This document shows, in pieces, positions 1-12,560 of a DNA stretch of 64,000 nucleotides. A model generated the notes under the pieces. The model was not told the origin of the DNA. It ran no database searches and worked only from the letters and a program-made list of their open reading frames with translations. The stretch is from Progne subis subis. Its lineage: Eukaryota > Chordata > Aves > Passeriformes > Hirundinidae. The stretch spans positions 22,219,188 through 22,283,187 of the forward strand of contig JAKJHU010000037.1 in assembly GCA_022316685.1 (NCBI GenBank). Direction: 5' to 3'. Position 1 is the first letter of the stretch, and every line of letters starts with the position of its first letter. Both the position numbers and the translations under genes were made by a program.

Positions 1-333
1 GGTTGTCCCTCCTGAGTGCCAAAGAAATACAATATGTAAAAGCATACTTCATATCTACACAAGAATCTTAACATGGAGATTAACAGAAAACTGGACTGGA
101 ATGGATCCAAAGAGGTCGATCAGACTATGCCCTGCTCCGAGGCAGAAAAAGCTCTATATAAATCATCTCTGACAGATGGCTGTGCTATGTCCTACTCAAA
201 AAGCCCCCAGTGAGGCAGACGTGATAGCTCCCTGGGCAGTCTTCATCACTCAATGATCTTCCTATTAGGGAGTTTATCCCTCACTGTACTGCAAGATCCT
301 GCTTCTTTTCCTGTTGTTGCTTGATCAAGATAC

Positions 334-365
<32 letters not shown>

Positions 366-3300
366 TTTATTCCCTTTCTCTTTGCAACAAGCATGTGCTG
401 CAGAAGAGCAGAACACTCTTAGGAGAGTGCTCTACATGGAGACTGTGGCAAGGGCCATACTGTTTTTCCAAACCCAGCAAAGTTGGGAAGCGTGTCCAGT
501 TAAACTCATGTAATGAGTTGTCTGTCTTATATGTCTATGCCTAAGTTACTGAACAGAAAGCTAAAGTAATCTAAACCTGCTGGTACGTCCCCACAATCTT
601 TCGCAACGCAAGCAGACAAATACTCTGTACTCCTTCTGCCCTGGCCACAGAGTGGGCATTTGCTAGCTGTGTGGGATGGATCACCTTAGCAGGACAGCGT
701 TGTTGAGCCTGCTGGTCTGTGTTAACTCATAACACAGCCAGAGCAAGCTCACATCCTTCCAGAGCTGCCTTTTTTAGTACTAAAGGACTGCTGGTATGGG
801 GAGGTTAGTGTGAGTCAAGTCAGGAGACAGGCATGGCTGCTCCATAAGAAATATCTGTGCAGGAGGCATGCGCAGAAAATCAGGAATGAAGGAGCAGCAG
901 GCTGACTAATTAAAATACTTCTCCCTGTTTTTGTGACCCAATTATGGAGTGCTGTGTACTGGGTAACAGCACGAAAATCAGACCACCCTGTGCCTTGGGT
1001 GACCTGGCAGGAGCTCAGATGCAATATGACGCAAAAGAAACACAGCACCAGCACAAGGCTGTACATGGACACTGTCTGGTGCCTAGAGGGGCCTGCTAGC
1101 TGCAGAGTAATCACCCTGGCTCCTGAGAAGCTCTAAATGTTGGATATGAGGTTCTTTTAGTTAGTGAGTCCATGCACAAGTAGGTTCATAAACGAATGAG
1201 ACCTCCAGGAGAAGGATGTGTGAGGTGCAGGAAAGGTAATGCCCTCTAATTTCATACACTCCCTCATTTCTCAAAAATGTGATTTTTTGTGTTAGCCCCA
1301 GAAATACTTCTGTGTGATGCAGCTGACTTGTCATTAATTATGGGGCAAATTATACAATCTTAATGTACATTATGGAGGAAGTGGAACATGGCATAACCTA
1401 GCACACTGATGTCCCCATGTAGATGCGCTCACATAGGTAAAAGTTGAATTTAGGTCCAACGTTTATCTTTCACCTGACATTTTATCTTTCCTCTTTTCTG
1501 CTTTTTTCACTATGTTTCTAACCAATATCAGTTTCCTCAGTGGAGGGTAACGGTTCAATATCTTTCGCGTGTGATTGAAATTTAAGACTTTACCCTTCCT
1601 TAATACTAAAGGTAAACTAAAAAACTGGAAAAGTACACAAATTTAGGTTTATTACCTTCTCTAATCTAATCTTAATATTCATCCTTTATAGCATATATGA
1701 GTCATAAAACTATGTGCTGATAAAAGATAATTTTAAGAACAAGAAATACTGCTGAGTGGTTGAGTCAGCAGGTTTTGTCCGAACAATTAATTTTCTAGCT
1801 TTTATGCTTGCATCCACATTAAAACAGTGAACACATTATTCTACCAAAGAATCCCCATCCCTACCAACTGAATAAAATAAAAATCAAGTAATGAGCTAGG
1901 TAGAACTGTGAGACATGCACAGGCAAACACATTTTTCTCAGAACCTTTACTGTGTCTCTTTTCACTTCTATGCATACATTAATATTCTGAATACATGACA
2001 TGATAACGAAAACAAGTCTCATGGTTTGCAGTAGGATTCTAAAGCTTCTTAAAGAAATGGAAGAAATTGGAGATAATACTTAAGTGTATAGTGTCTTTAG
2101 CCTATGGATTCTGTTCTTTTGTTTTTGTCTAAAAACAACTCTGTATTGATAGACAAGTAACAGGTACCAGAAAAATACCTGCTGTACACTGAAGCAGTCC
2201 ATCTCAGTGCTTCAAACATAACCATTCAAACCTTTTCAAATTATACTGTTCTATCAGTCAAAGAGTAGGGTATTTTTTTTCCTCAGAACATGTGTATTTT
2301 ATAAATGTAGAAGATTGACATGTCTATATGTAAGAAAAAACCTTCCTTATGGAAGCTTGGCTTTAAATACATTTTTTTTTTTTTTTGACATCTGGGCATA
2401 AGGCTGAGGAAGAATAGTGAGGTTTTCTTTTCATTTTCTGTAAAGTACATTGCTTTCCTCTGGCAACTTGCTGATTTCAGTCTTATGGTAAGTTTCTTAA
2501 ATATCACTTTTATTTATGAATAATTAAATTATATATGTGTTTGTGTGTCTTTTCAGCATTTAGTTTTAAGGTGGAGTGTACATGTTAGAATACATAAATA
2601 CAGAGAAACTACATTAAGAGAAGATTTTGTTGCTAAAATATAGTATTGTAAAAAGACTTACACAGGCACCTGGGGATAATTGAAAAGGGAGAATTTTCAT
2701 ACCACAGAAAATAATTTAAGGGCAGAACTCTCCCAATGTTTCCAGCAGCAGAGATGTGCTCTTTCTCAGCTTTAAATCCAATATCAACAAACTTGGATAA
2801 GCCATTAAAATCCACAGAGGTTTGGTATTCTTCATGCTGCTAGGAAACCCAGAATGTAAACATTCTTAAAACAATATATTTTTGAGAAATATCCCATTGG
2901 TTTCCTGTGAAAAAAAACACGTTAAGAAGCCCAAAAGAGAGAAAAAAGCTTAAAGTGTGGCTTCCAGCCACAAAGAGCCTTGCATGAATGAGAGGCAGAA
3001 TGTAATTAGGAATTTGCAATACAATGATGCATAATGCCTTCCCAATCTGCAGGCTAATCAGGATGATGCAGAACATTTATTCTGCAGGCTGATGTAGCCT
3101 ATAACTGCTACCTTTGGGCAACCTTGTCCAGTCTGCAATGGCTTCTTTTCTTACTGGTCTTTTGGGACATGGTTGTTGAATCAGGGAACAGTCCTGACTT
3201 CTGAAATTGTGACTGTGACCTTGACTCTCTGTTTGAGGGTAAGTACTCCCATTAGTCAAGACTACAACGATGTACTGCATTCTGGGCTCTAATATTTATA

Positions 3301-6300
3301 AAACCCTTGGACAAAAGGCACTGCATATTGCAAATGCAGTTATAGGACTTTTCCCTGAAGCCTTTTTTTTTTTTTTTCAGTTAACCTGATCAAGAGGATT
3401 TTAGTTGAATTAGCATTTGGTCTGTATATTATTATTAATATATACCAATAAAAATATCCAAGCTTGTTTTGCCTATTTTCAGGAGGATTTAAACTGTTCT
3501 AAGCTGCAGTAAAGAAGACAAAATCAGAATAATTAATTTTCCTCATAGTTGTGGTGAGGTCCATGTATTAAGCATGTTAGTTTAATACACATCAAAATTC
3601 CTTGCTTATACATTAAATCAGAATATAGACAGTTTGTAGCAAAGAAAAAAAAAAAAGAGATTAGATAGAAAATGCTTTAGATATGACTCATGATCATGAG
3701 TTTCAGTTCACATATCTGAACTCGGGTTTGCCTAAATGTCAGAGGATGTTGCTTGTGCGTAGGATTCAACTTTCGATGTTTTCCTCTTGCTGTTTTCGCT
3801 GTATTCCTTTGGGCTACCTTTGCCCTACAAAAGGCTCTTGGTTACTACATGCTGTAAAATACGTGAACAGCAAATTAAAAGCAGAGGAACACATCTAGAG
3901 CACAACAGTCTATTTTAGTACCCAGTGAAACTGGGGTAAAGGTTATGGTTGGTTAGCAAATATTTTGGCAGCACATATAAAGGAGCAAAAGGAAATCCAG
4001 AGTGCTGAGCTTTGCGTTATCAAAGGCTTTTCAATCTGTATTAATTTTTAACACCATAAATTGCTTGGCTTGAACGTGCAGGCATAAAATAACATTCATC
4101 ATGTTTTTTAATATGAAGGCTTGAAACAAGGAGCTGCTGACACAGATCTTTTGAATGTAACACCACTGTTACATATCTTAAATGAAGAAAATTTAATTTT
4201 GATCTATTTTATATCAGGGCAGCTGAATACCTTGGCTGGAAATATAAAATAGGATGAACCAATTTATTCCTGTTACTCCTCCTACATGTGGTTCAGCAGA
4301 AATAAGATAATATTCTTTTGGGGCATGACTTTACTGACCAGTTGTCTTAAATTACCCTACTTGAATAAGACTGACAGAGAATGTATCAAAGGAATGTAAA
4401 TTAAAAAAAAAAAAAAAAGCAGAGAGATGAAGAGACATGGTTTGGAGTGCAGAAAAAGTGTAGGTCTAGCAGAGGGACCACATGAGCTCCGCCCTCCAGA
4501 TGAGCATCAGCAGCATCTGAGTTGAAAACTGTCCCTTTATTTGACAGCCTAAGTTCAGCCTTGTGAATGACTCAGTGTGAAGTGCAAAGCTTTGCCAGTA
4601 TGGATGAGTATTTAAATAGGCCTTGAGCTGGCCTTGCAGCCTGGGCTGACACTCCTGCCAAGGCAGGACTTTAGTCCTGAGTGTGTCCCACCGAATGGGA
4701 AGGCCATCCTGCCCGCCTTGCAAAGCCAGGTTTGAGGCACCTCTAAGCCTGGCAGCCCATCTCATGCCCAGTTTATGGAGTGCAGTATTTCACTGCCAGT
4801 GAATTACATAAGAATTTACAATAGCTCATGGAACATGTATTCATTATTAGTTTTATATTCACTGGACACTGTGTTTTAGTCAAGTCAAATTTTCCTTAAA
4901 GAATGCTATGTAGAGATGACTCACAGAAGGCTGGGCAGATAGTAGAACCTTGTTTATGTCTGAAGAGCAGGGATTTTCAGGGTAAAGTTAGTGTTGTTTT
5001 CTGTTTCTCAGAATTCCAGTGGACTTTGAGCTGTGCAGTATGTAACTTGGCATGCTGTGCTTACAGATACTAATTCATATTTGCTCCGGTTCTTCCAGCA
5101 ATCCTCTGTATCTCACTCACCTGATGATGGGAAGAGAGGCAGGAGAGATTACAACTGCAAAGTACATGATGTTGTTTTGAACACATTTTTGAAAGATGGA
5201 GCAATATTCTGAACTCAGTTTAGTCACCAGTCTCTCTCCAACTGATTTAACGCCAGGGACTGACTGCAGCAGTCCTTGATGCAAGAGAATCAGCACTTGA
5301 GGTTTTGCTCTAAATAAAATAAAAGTATTTTACACAAGAAGTTATAAGCTATTTGAAATGTAAGTCCTTTCACCTTCCAAACAGATTTTCTCATAATTAC
5401 ATCATATACTTTTCAGCCACACCATAAAACATAAGGTAACTGCAGAAGGGATTGCACTGAGACTGAATAAATAGGATCTGTAGGTCAAACTACATAAAAG
5501 ATGTATGCTACAACATGAAACCAGAAGGTATTTTCTTCCACATGTGTCTTTGAAAGTTACTTCCTTAAAGAGGCTCAACACAGTGCGTCCATACCTAGTT
5601 ATCACCATCACGTTTTTTACTTTGTTTCCTGAGTTAAGGAAGCATGAGCAGTGAAAAATATTTCTCAGCTGCACCCCATGATGGTTTCAAAGCAAAGTGT
5701 GGCAACAAATGGCTTTCCCTGAAGAACTATCTGCTTGTGGCAGCAGGTCACACAATTTTTGTTTGTTTGTTTGTTTTTTTATCCTTTGTATTATTTAAAT
5801 TAATTTAGCAGGAAATTTATGGATTTTGACTAGTGAAACTTTGTTCCAGGACCTTCTTCTGAATGACATGCACAATAACTAAAGAAATCCAAACACTGGT
5901 ATAAAAACATATTTCCCATCATATGTGGTAGAAAATCCCAATCTTTCTCTTGTATCTGTAGCAAAAAAAAATATATTTTTATCAGAAAGAATAATGCATA
6001 GATATCTGAACAGAAAATTATCTGAAGCATCAGCTACTGTAGGGTGGACCTAGCAAGGGATTTCAACTTTTGAGGACTACAACAAAGTCTTGCTTTTTAT
6101 CTCACAGTGGTAAAACTACTGCTAAGTAGTAGCAGCAAAACTTTGTACCAAGTAGGTACAAAGAATCAAACTTCAAAAGTTGTAGTTTTGAGGGTTCAAA
6201 ACCTTTGTGAAGACTGTAAGTTTTAAACTTCTGTTACGGAGGCTAACTTGGTGTTATAGTAGTACAGAGGGATTGCCACACAGAAGTGCTGAGTTCACAT

Positions 6301-7917
6301 GAATCTTTTACGAGATGAATCAAATGGCACAAAAGATGCCTTGCTATGCTGAGCATTAGAGGTACAGAAAAAAAATGTACCACCCAAGCCCCCTCCTGTC
6401 CCTGTGGAGCCTTACAGCCTTGTCCTAGCAGAGAGGTCAATGGTGCAGCCCATATCTCTCAGAGTGTAGAGCCTGCAGTGGTACTGGGCTTACAGGGGAG
6501 GGAACAGCACACTGGTGAGTTTCATATGAAAATAGCTAAGAGATTCTAGCCCTAGGAAAGTTTCTCTCATGAAAGCTGACCATGCTTATTCTGTCGTATC
6601 AGAACTCAGCCAGAAAATTTTGCTCTTTTAAAGTAAATTTATGTTAAAATCAGCTGCTGCTCTAGTTGATGTGATTGCTATAATAAGGAAGGCTCCTTTC
6701 TTTTGTGTCAGCTTTACTAGAACTCTACACGTGTTTAGAAAAATTAAGAGTGACCAAAAGTAACAAAAGATACCATTCTGGATGCCATTGTCTATAAATC
6801 AGAAAACTTAGATCACAGGAAAACGCAGGCAGGCTGGCAAAGAAGTGGCAAGGTCTCCCTCTTTTCCTGCCTTCAAAGTGACATCAGGTGTTTTTGGAAG
6901 ATATTATTCAGCCAGAGAGAAGTCTTTGCGCTCAGCAGAGGCCAATATCCTGTGGCTGATGTTGTACAGAAGCTTGAATGAGTTTATTTACTAGTCCTTA
7001 AACTCCATGCCAAGCTGAAAAAAGGCAAGGGAAAACAAAGGCAGCAAAGATATAGAACATTTCCAGTCTTATAAATCAGAAATAAATTGTCAGCAAAAGT
7101 TTTACATCAATGTAACAGCAGAACAAGACATATAAAAGCCTTGCAACGGAAAGTATAGTGTTTCTCAAACCTGAGGCTCTTTAGAGGCTTTCAGGAAGCA
7201 AAAAAAAAAGTAAAAAAGTTTTATATAATATTCAGCTAAAAAGGATTTTTAAGCTTTCACACTCTGTGATGCAACGTAGTATATTTTTGGATGTGTATAG
7301 TGTATATATGTGTTGCATTTCTATGTTCCTCCCAGTATCACATGCTCCGTGAGCAATTTTTTTTTCCTGCTGCTGGTAGCTTATAAAACATTGATAGTAA
7401 AATATGTGAATAGTGTTGTAAATACTGCAGAAAGGATTCTAGTTCATGTTGCAGAGAACCAATAAACAGCCAACAATGTATGGGTAATGTGAAATGACTG
7501 GCTGCTCCTCAACAGTGCTGTAGGAAAATTGTGATTTTTCAGTTATGATCTGTTCAGTCAAATTAAAGTCTGAGGACTGCCTCAAGATGTTCATTTATCA
7601 CCCGAAATAAATCAAAGCAAAAGAACGGGCAACAATATGTGATTGTATTCAAAGGCAACGCATCAGTAGCTATAGGTGGAATTTCTAGCAGCAGTCAGAT
7701 AAAAATGGCTGGAAATAAGTGTACAACAATAGATCAAATCAGGACAGGATATTATAGAATCTCAGCTTGGTTCATAAATAAAAAATAATGAGTTACTACT
7801 TTCATAGTCTTACCTGTCAAACTGTATTGTATTAAAAAACTTGAAAAAATGTAAATGTGTTTGTCACAGTTGGGTCAAAAAAATTTAAATAGATTGTACT
7901 GAAATGGGTACACAGGC
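1..7917. other. No gene seen
   Basis: AT-rich sequence with homopolymers (334-361, about 2,372-2,386, 3,363-3,379, 4,401-4,418). All ORFs are under 100 codons with no recognisable protein. No CR1, SINE or LTR signature was recognised. The somewhat GC-richer 4,460-4,770 segment holds a 99-codon minus ORF with no recognisable similarity. Confidence 0.6.
334..361 (+). repeat. Poly(A), 28 nt
   Basis: An uninterrupted A run. No recognisable retroposed sequence precedes it. Confidence 0.97.

Positions 7918-7942
<25 letters not shown>
7918..7942 (+). repeat. Poly(T), 25 nt
   Basis: An uninterrupted T run, equal to a poly(A) on the minus strand. It lies about 160-270 bp beyond the end of the broken minus-strand reading frames at 8.1-9.1 kb. 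Confidence 0.97.
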
Positions 7943-7949
<7 letters not shown>

Positions 7950-8099
7950 GCAGACCTGAAAACAATAAAAAGAAAAATAATAGATTGTGTAATGCTCTTT
8001 TTCAGATTTTCTACCTGTAGCAGATGTGTGCATGGCTCAGTCTTGTGTGCATGCATTGCCTATGGGTTCTCTGCCCACGAGAGTGTATTAAGCACTGGC

Positions 8100-9140
8100 C
8101 TTGCCCAGAGAACACTGAGCAAGGAAAAATGTCATCATCACATCCTACATAGCACAGCTGAGTGTGCTATCCCCTCTGAATACAGCAAAGATGTCCAGGA
8201 TGGTGTAGACTTTCACCAGACAGGAAAATAGCAGTTGATGGTAGGCCTGCAGACTTTCATCACATCCACAGCCAGACTTACTAACAACAGACTGCTGTGC
8301 CATAGATCTAAAGGAGTCTGGCAGGCATGGCTTTCAAGAAAAAATGCCCATGCATTTCTAGTCTTGGAAAATGGAAGGAGAAGCAGGTGTGATACCTCTC
8401 CAGCACTGAGCAGTTTCTGAGATGGAACCATGAAGGCAATCTTACTGCGTCCAGAAATTAGCAGCAGGAGGGGCTCCAGAACTATAAAGACTTGGCAAAA
8501 CTGAGTTTGATGGTGCACCTGCCACGCTCTTAGTGCATCAGAAAATTCATTTGGTGTTGGCATAACTTTTGAAGAGCACAGTGAAGAAGATACAAAAGTC
8601 CAATGGCCTCCATAAACCATCTGGGGAGATGGGTTTTACTGTCCTTGAATCTGGAGATACCTGGAGTTTTTGCCACCTCTGTCGTCCTTTGACAACGTCA
8701 CAAGCCGTAGCTTGCTGTAACAGAGTGATCAGAATGCAGATGCTGTAAGATAGCAGCAGGCAGTGATCTTGCAGGTCCTGTAACTCTGTGCAGCGGCAAG
8801 AGACATCTTCCAAAGGAGATGGAAGAGCTTGCACCATTGCAGTCATGGCCTTCAGGACCTCATCCTTGGCAAAGCAGGAACATGCCTGTGGCAAACTGAG
8901 AGAACTGCAGACACAGACAAGGCACTGCAGCTTGGGGCCTCCTTACTGTGATCCTGGGAATGGTGCTGCCAGGGGTTAATTTGGCCTGCTCATCTTGCAG
9001 CACTGTAGATCCATGAAAGAAACAGCTGAGCAGGTCACTATCTGCCTTTGTCAGATTTCCACGTAGCTCAGAAAGGTGCATATATAAAAGGCCAGTGCTA
9101 ATGGTGCATTTATTAAAGAATTCATAAGGTTCAAATACTT
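8100..9140 (-). pseudogene. Broken protein-coding sequence, parent unidentified (main block)
   Basis: Read on the minus strand, three long open stretches follow each other in different frames with short overlaps: 9081-8860, 8894-8547 and 8620-8213. They join naturally at single-base frameshifts near 8,870 (after ...FLLCQG, continuing DEVLKAM) and near 8,570 (after ...FTVLFKS, continuing VMPTPNEFSDALRAW). After the stop at 8213 another frame resumes (LVKVYTILDIFAVFRG) with further stops. The text is Leu-rich and looks helical, like HEAT/ARM-type proteins, but I do not recognise the family. The first frame continues open upstream of the 9081 Met to about 9,130. A 25-nt poly(T) at 7918-7942 lies where a retrocopy's poly(A) tail would be on this strand. 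Alternatively these are exons of a decayed multi-exon gene, because other exon-like pieces lie at 9.25-12.6 kb. Confidence 0.5.
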
Positions 9141-9254
9141 CCTTTCAGATCTCCCATTCAGTAAAAAAAATAATAAAAAAATTAAAAAGTGAGTTCTTTA
9201 AGGGAGGTTTTAAGAGTGTCCCTTTTTCCTCTTCCAAACCAAAAATGACAAAAA

Positions 9255-9445
9255 ATACCTAAATGATCCTTTGGCAAGATGCAAATTTACAGAAGGTGGA
9301 ATCTGGAGCCCTAAGGCAGCCAAGAGATGCTCCTTTCCAAGCTGAGCCTGCTGCCAGTGCAAAGAACAAGGTGAGCCAGATTTCATTTACTACCTGGAAT
9401 AGTACAGCAGGGAAACCACAGGGAGAGGTGTTTATTCACTGGTAA
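9255..9445 (-). pseudogene. Exon-like coding remnant, same strand as the 8.1-9.1 kb block
   Basis: One minus-strand frame reads VVNEIWLTLFFALAAGSAWK and onward for about 35-45 codons before stopping near 9,255. The region between it and the next block (about 9,140-9,255) looks intron-like: a GTAAAT donor-like start and a T-rich run before an AG near 9,140-9,150. This is weak evidence alone. It gains weight from its position upstream of the larger broken frame on the same strand. Confidence 0.28.
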
Positions 9446-10519
9446 CACAGATGCTTCACAGGCCCTCTTGTGCTTCTCAGGTGCTGCCAGGGCCACCCTG
9501 GTGATTTTTATGAACCCCATTCCTCAGGCAGACACCTGCACCAGTTCAATCTCCTGGTTTTGAGCTCCAGTGTTTGTAGTGAGGGGGTGACAGGGCCAAA
9601 CTACACTATTTACTCCTAATTTCTGAACTTACTTAACCATGACATAAATTAAAGCGTTGATGTGGACTACGTGCTTGAGTTTAAACAATTCATTTGGGAA
9701 ATCCTAAATAAATGCATCAAGGAAAAGGAGAAAGGGTTTTAAAATTTACAAAACACTATCCATTTCAGAACTATCAACATTCCCATCAATTTTAAAACCA
9801 TAAAATTACTCAGATTTTAATACAAATTTCTATTAGAACAATATTTTGCAATTATGTTTTGTGAGAAAACTGTGAAATTCTGCAAGATTTTCTGCTCTTC
9901 CTTTTGCTCATTTTTTGTACTTCTGGCACATGAAAGAAGTCATTATGGTGTAATAGAAAAGGATATAATTTTGGACTGGGTAACAATTAAAATGAATGAG
10001 GTTAATGAACTGTATCTGAAACACTGCTTTTATATCCGGAAATGATGTTTGGTTCAGATGCTATTTTATGCACTACACTTGCAGACAAATAAAAAAATAG
10101 AAAACTCTCTCTGTGATATACAGACACAATCACAGTAATTATGTGCAAAATGTGAATGTTTGAGGATAAGACTTGTTCTTGTTGGCTTTTAATTTATTGC
10201 TGACTAACTGCCCCTGCTCTACGTGCCTGTTTTGATTAATGCAGAACCATCTTGTCCACATGTGCCTGAAATTCTGCATATTGCAAATTGTGCATAAAAT
10301 AATATGCCTCAAGATTTAAACTATTGAATCTGAGCTGCACTTATTTGTGACTATTTTGTTTAACAAGCAAGTTAGGAGAAAGAAAAAAAAATATTAAAAA
10401 GTTACAAGATTTTAGGGAATAAAATTTAAAAATGGGTAGGGTTTTGAGAATGAATCTCTCCAACAATATTCATAAAAATAAATTCACTTGTTTGGCACCC
10501 CTGGGTCACCCAGATGAAA

Positions 10520-10831
10520 TTACAGGGATAGAGTTCTGCTATTAAACAAAAAAGGACCTGAACCCAGATCCTCAGAAGTATTTAGAAATAGTTGTCTTGT
10601 ATTCTCTTCAGGCAATGGTCCTTCCAAAGACTGACAGCACCAAGCTGGTGAATTACAGAGCAGATGTGTGAGAGTTGAAGCCAATGCTGAGCAAAATGAC
10701 TTTGTTCTGGCAGCTTGCCTGACTTTAACCTTGCTGTGCATTACCCAGTTCCAATACCAAAGCTCTTTCAGGCACACAGAACTACTTCCTCCCAAAGGCG
10801 ACTTAAAGGAAAACTGTAGGTATAATGGCAA
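10520..10831 (-). other. 103-codon minus-strand ORF, doubtful coding remnant
   Basis: It lies between the 11.1-11.5 kb and 8.1-9.4 kb coding-like blocks on the same strand, and part of it (HSKVKVRQAARTKSF...) reads like protein. It overlaps a 77-codon plus-strand ORF. No family is recognised, so it is listed only because of its position. Confidence 0.18.
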
Positions 10832-11073
10832 ACTGTTCTTTTCAACAATTATTTCTCAAAGTGCAGATCAGTACCTTTTTGACAGTCCTGAAAGGGCCTA
10901 AACCGGGTTGGTCAAATATCATGTGGCAGCAATTCCCTCTCAGGATAGCAGCAGCATTAACAAGTGAGGACAGCCTAAGACTGTGGTTGCAGGATTGATA
11001 ACCACCTTAAATTTCTGACATCAGTTTATTTTCTCCAAGGCAAAAAGGAGTGAACATGAACTCTGGTAGCCAA

Positions 11074-11540
11074 TTATAAACTCTTCTCTCTTGATGGATA
11101 CGGAGGTTCTATGATGCTGGAAAGTGTAATTGAAGGTAAATGAGATGAACCAAATGGAGGTGACATTTTCAGATTTGCATAAACCAGTCCTAGACATTTC
11201 AAGAATTTCAAGATTCTCTTGCTGAGTTCAAACAATCTATTCTCTGCATTTGTTCTGACAGTGATACGTGAAATTAATCCAGCACTTCTCACAGCTTCTT
11301 TTACTCTATCAAAAGACAGACACCTGTCCTGTATCATATCCTCTAGAACATTTTCAAGTATTAACCATCAACTAATTGTTTGCAGTTTTATTGGAGTAAC
11401 TGCTTCACCTTCTTGCCCTGTTTCATTATAAAGCTTGGTATGTTCTACAATACCTTTTGTAGCTTTGGTCTATAAGCAGTATTGGTGGTCTCCATTAATT
11501 TCGCCGTCTTCTATAGCTTTATTTTCTCAACAAAATTCTT
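11074..11540 (-). pseudogene. Second block of broken coding-like sequence, parent unidentified
   Basis: The minus-strand frame ending at 11074 is open for 87 codons from its first Met (MIQDRCLSFDRVKEAVRSAG...). The same frame can be followed upstream to about 11,520 across only two or three in-frame stops. The composition is typical of a soluble protein (TKATKGIVEHTKLYNETGQE). The in-frame stops argue against an active gene. It lies 5' of the 8.1-9.4 kb blocks in the minus sense, so it may be an earlier exon or an earlier part of the same decayed gene. I do not recognise the family. Confidence 0.35.
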
Positions 11541-12404
11541 TAAAGGGAGCAGATTGCACTGTCACAGATGTAAGATAGGAAATAGGAGGAGGAAAGGAGG
11601 GAACGAATTAGCAGTAATCATAACCTGTGATCACATACATAATTATTTAGTGTACCTTTTGATTACAGGTAGTTCCAATATTCTGCCAAAAGTCTACTTG
11701 CATACAGAGTGTGAATTACTTTCCATTCAAAATGTATAAAGGACCTGTTGGACTTGAATTCACTTCAGAAAATTGCAGCTAACTGCAATGCAAGATAAAG
11801 GGGAAAAAAAAAATAATTTAAGCAGGGTGAGGAAAATGGGCTATGCATTTTCTGTCTGATCAGACTCCTCATACCTGAGACTGACCCTTGTAAAACTATT
11901 TTACAATTGTTTTACTTCAGTGGGGTGAAGATAAATGAAAAACTGCCTATCACTGTTTTCACTGGTAAATCAGAAAGTAGATAAACTCAACCCTTGACAA
12001 CAGATCTAGTGATAAGAAGCAGTCAGAAGATGGACCAAATGAAAATAATATGAGAACTTCATTAAACAGTATCAAACTTTGACTGCATTATCAGCTCTAA
12101 TCTTTAGACCCTTGTCTAAGTTTGTTTTTCAATATTGGCATTTGCTAGGAAAACCTACTATGAGCCTAGCCAATAAAAGAATACTATTGTGTTCCCAAAA
12201 TTGCAAGGCTGCATGTAGGCCTCAGTTTTCATTTGTCAGAAAGAAATGGACTAAAGTTCTGCAAGTATGGGAATTATTTAAACTATAAGAAAAGTGCAAT
12301 TCAGGGAACTAGGTGTTTTGTGTCTAGCAGCTGTATTCAGAGTAGAGTCTAGTCACTCTGAGGAGAGGTGCCTATAACATCACCAGTGTGGTCAGATACC
12401 ATTT

Positions 12405-12560
12405 ACCTGAAGGAGATCCCCTCCATAAGCAGCACATCAATGACAATTCCTCTGATTCTTCATCAGTTTTGATATGATTCAGCATCACAGGAAGTAGACA
12501 AACCACTGTCAGCACAGATCGTGTTGTAAGAGGCAGAAGATTGGAGCAACACATCTTAAC
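12405..12560 (-). pseudogene. Exon-like remnant with a splice-donor motif
   Basis: A minus-strand frame (KMCCSNLLPLTTRSVLTVVC and onward, through about 50 codons) is preceded by an AG and ends in a good donor context (CCTTCAG followed by GTAAATGG) at about 12,406. It would be the most upstream visible piece of the broken gene on this strand. A frame of this length can occur by chance. Confidence 0.25.

Noticed and set aside
3968..3985. GGCAGCACATATA, similar to the start of U6 snRNA
   Set aside because: Only about 13 bases match and the following sequence does not resemble U6.
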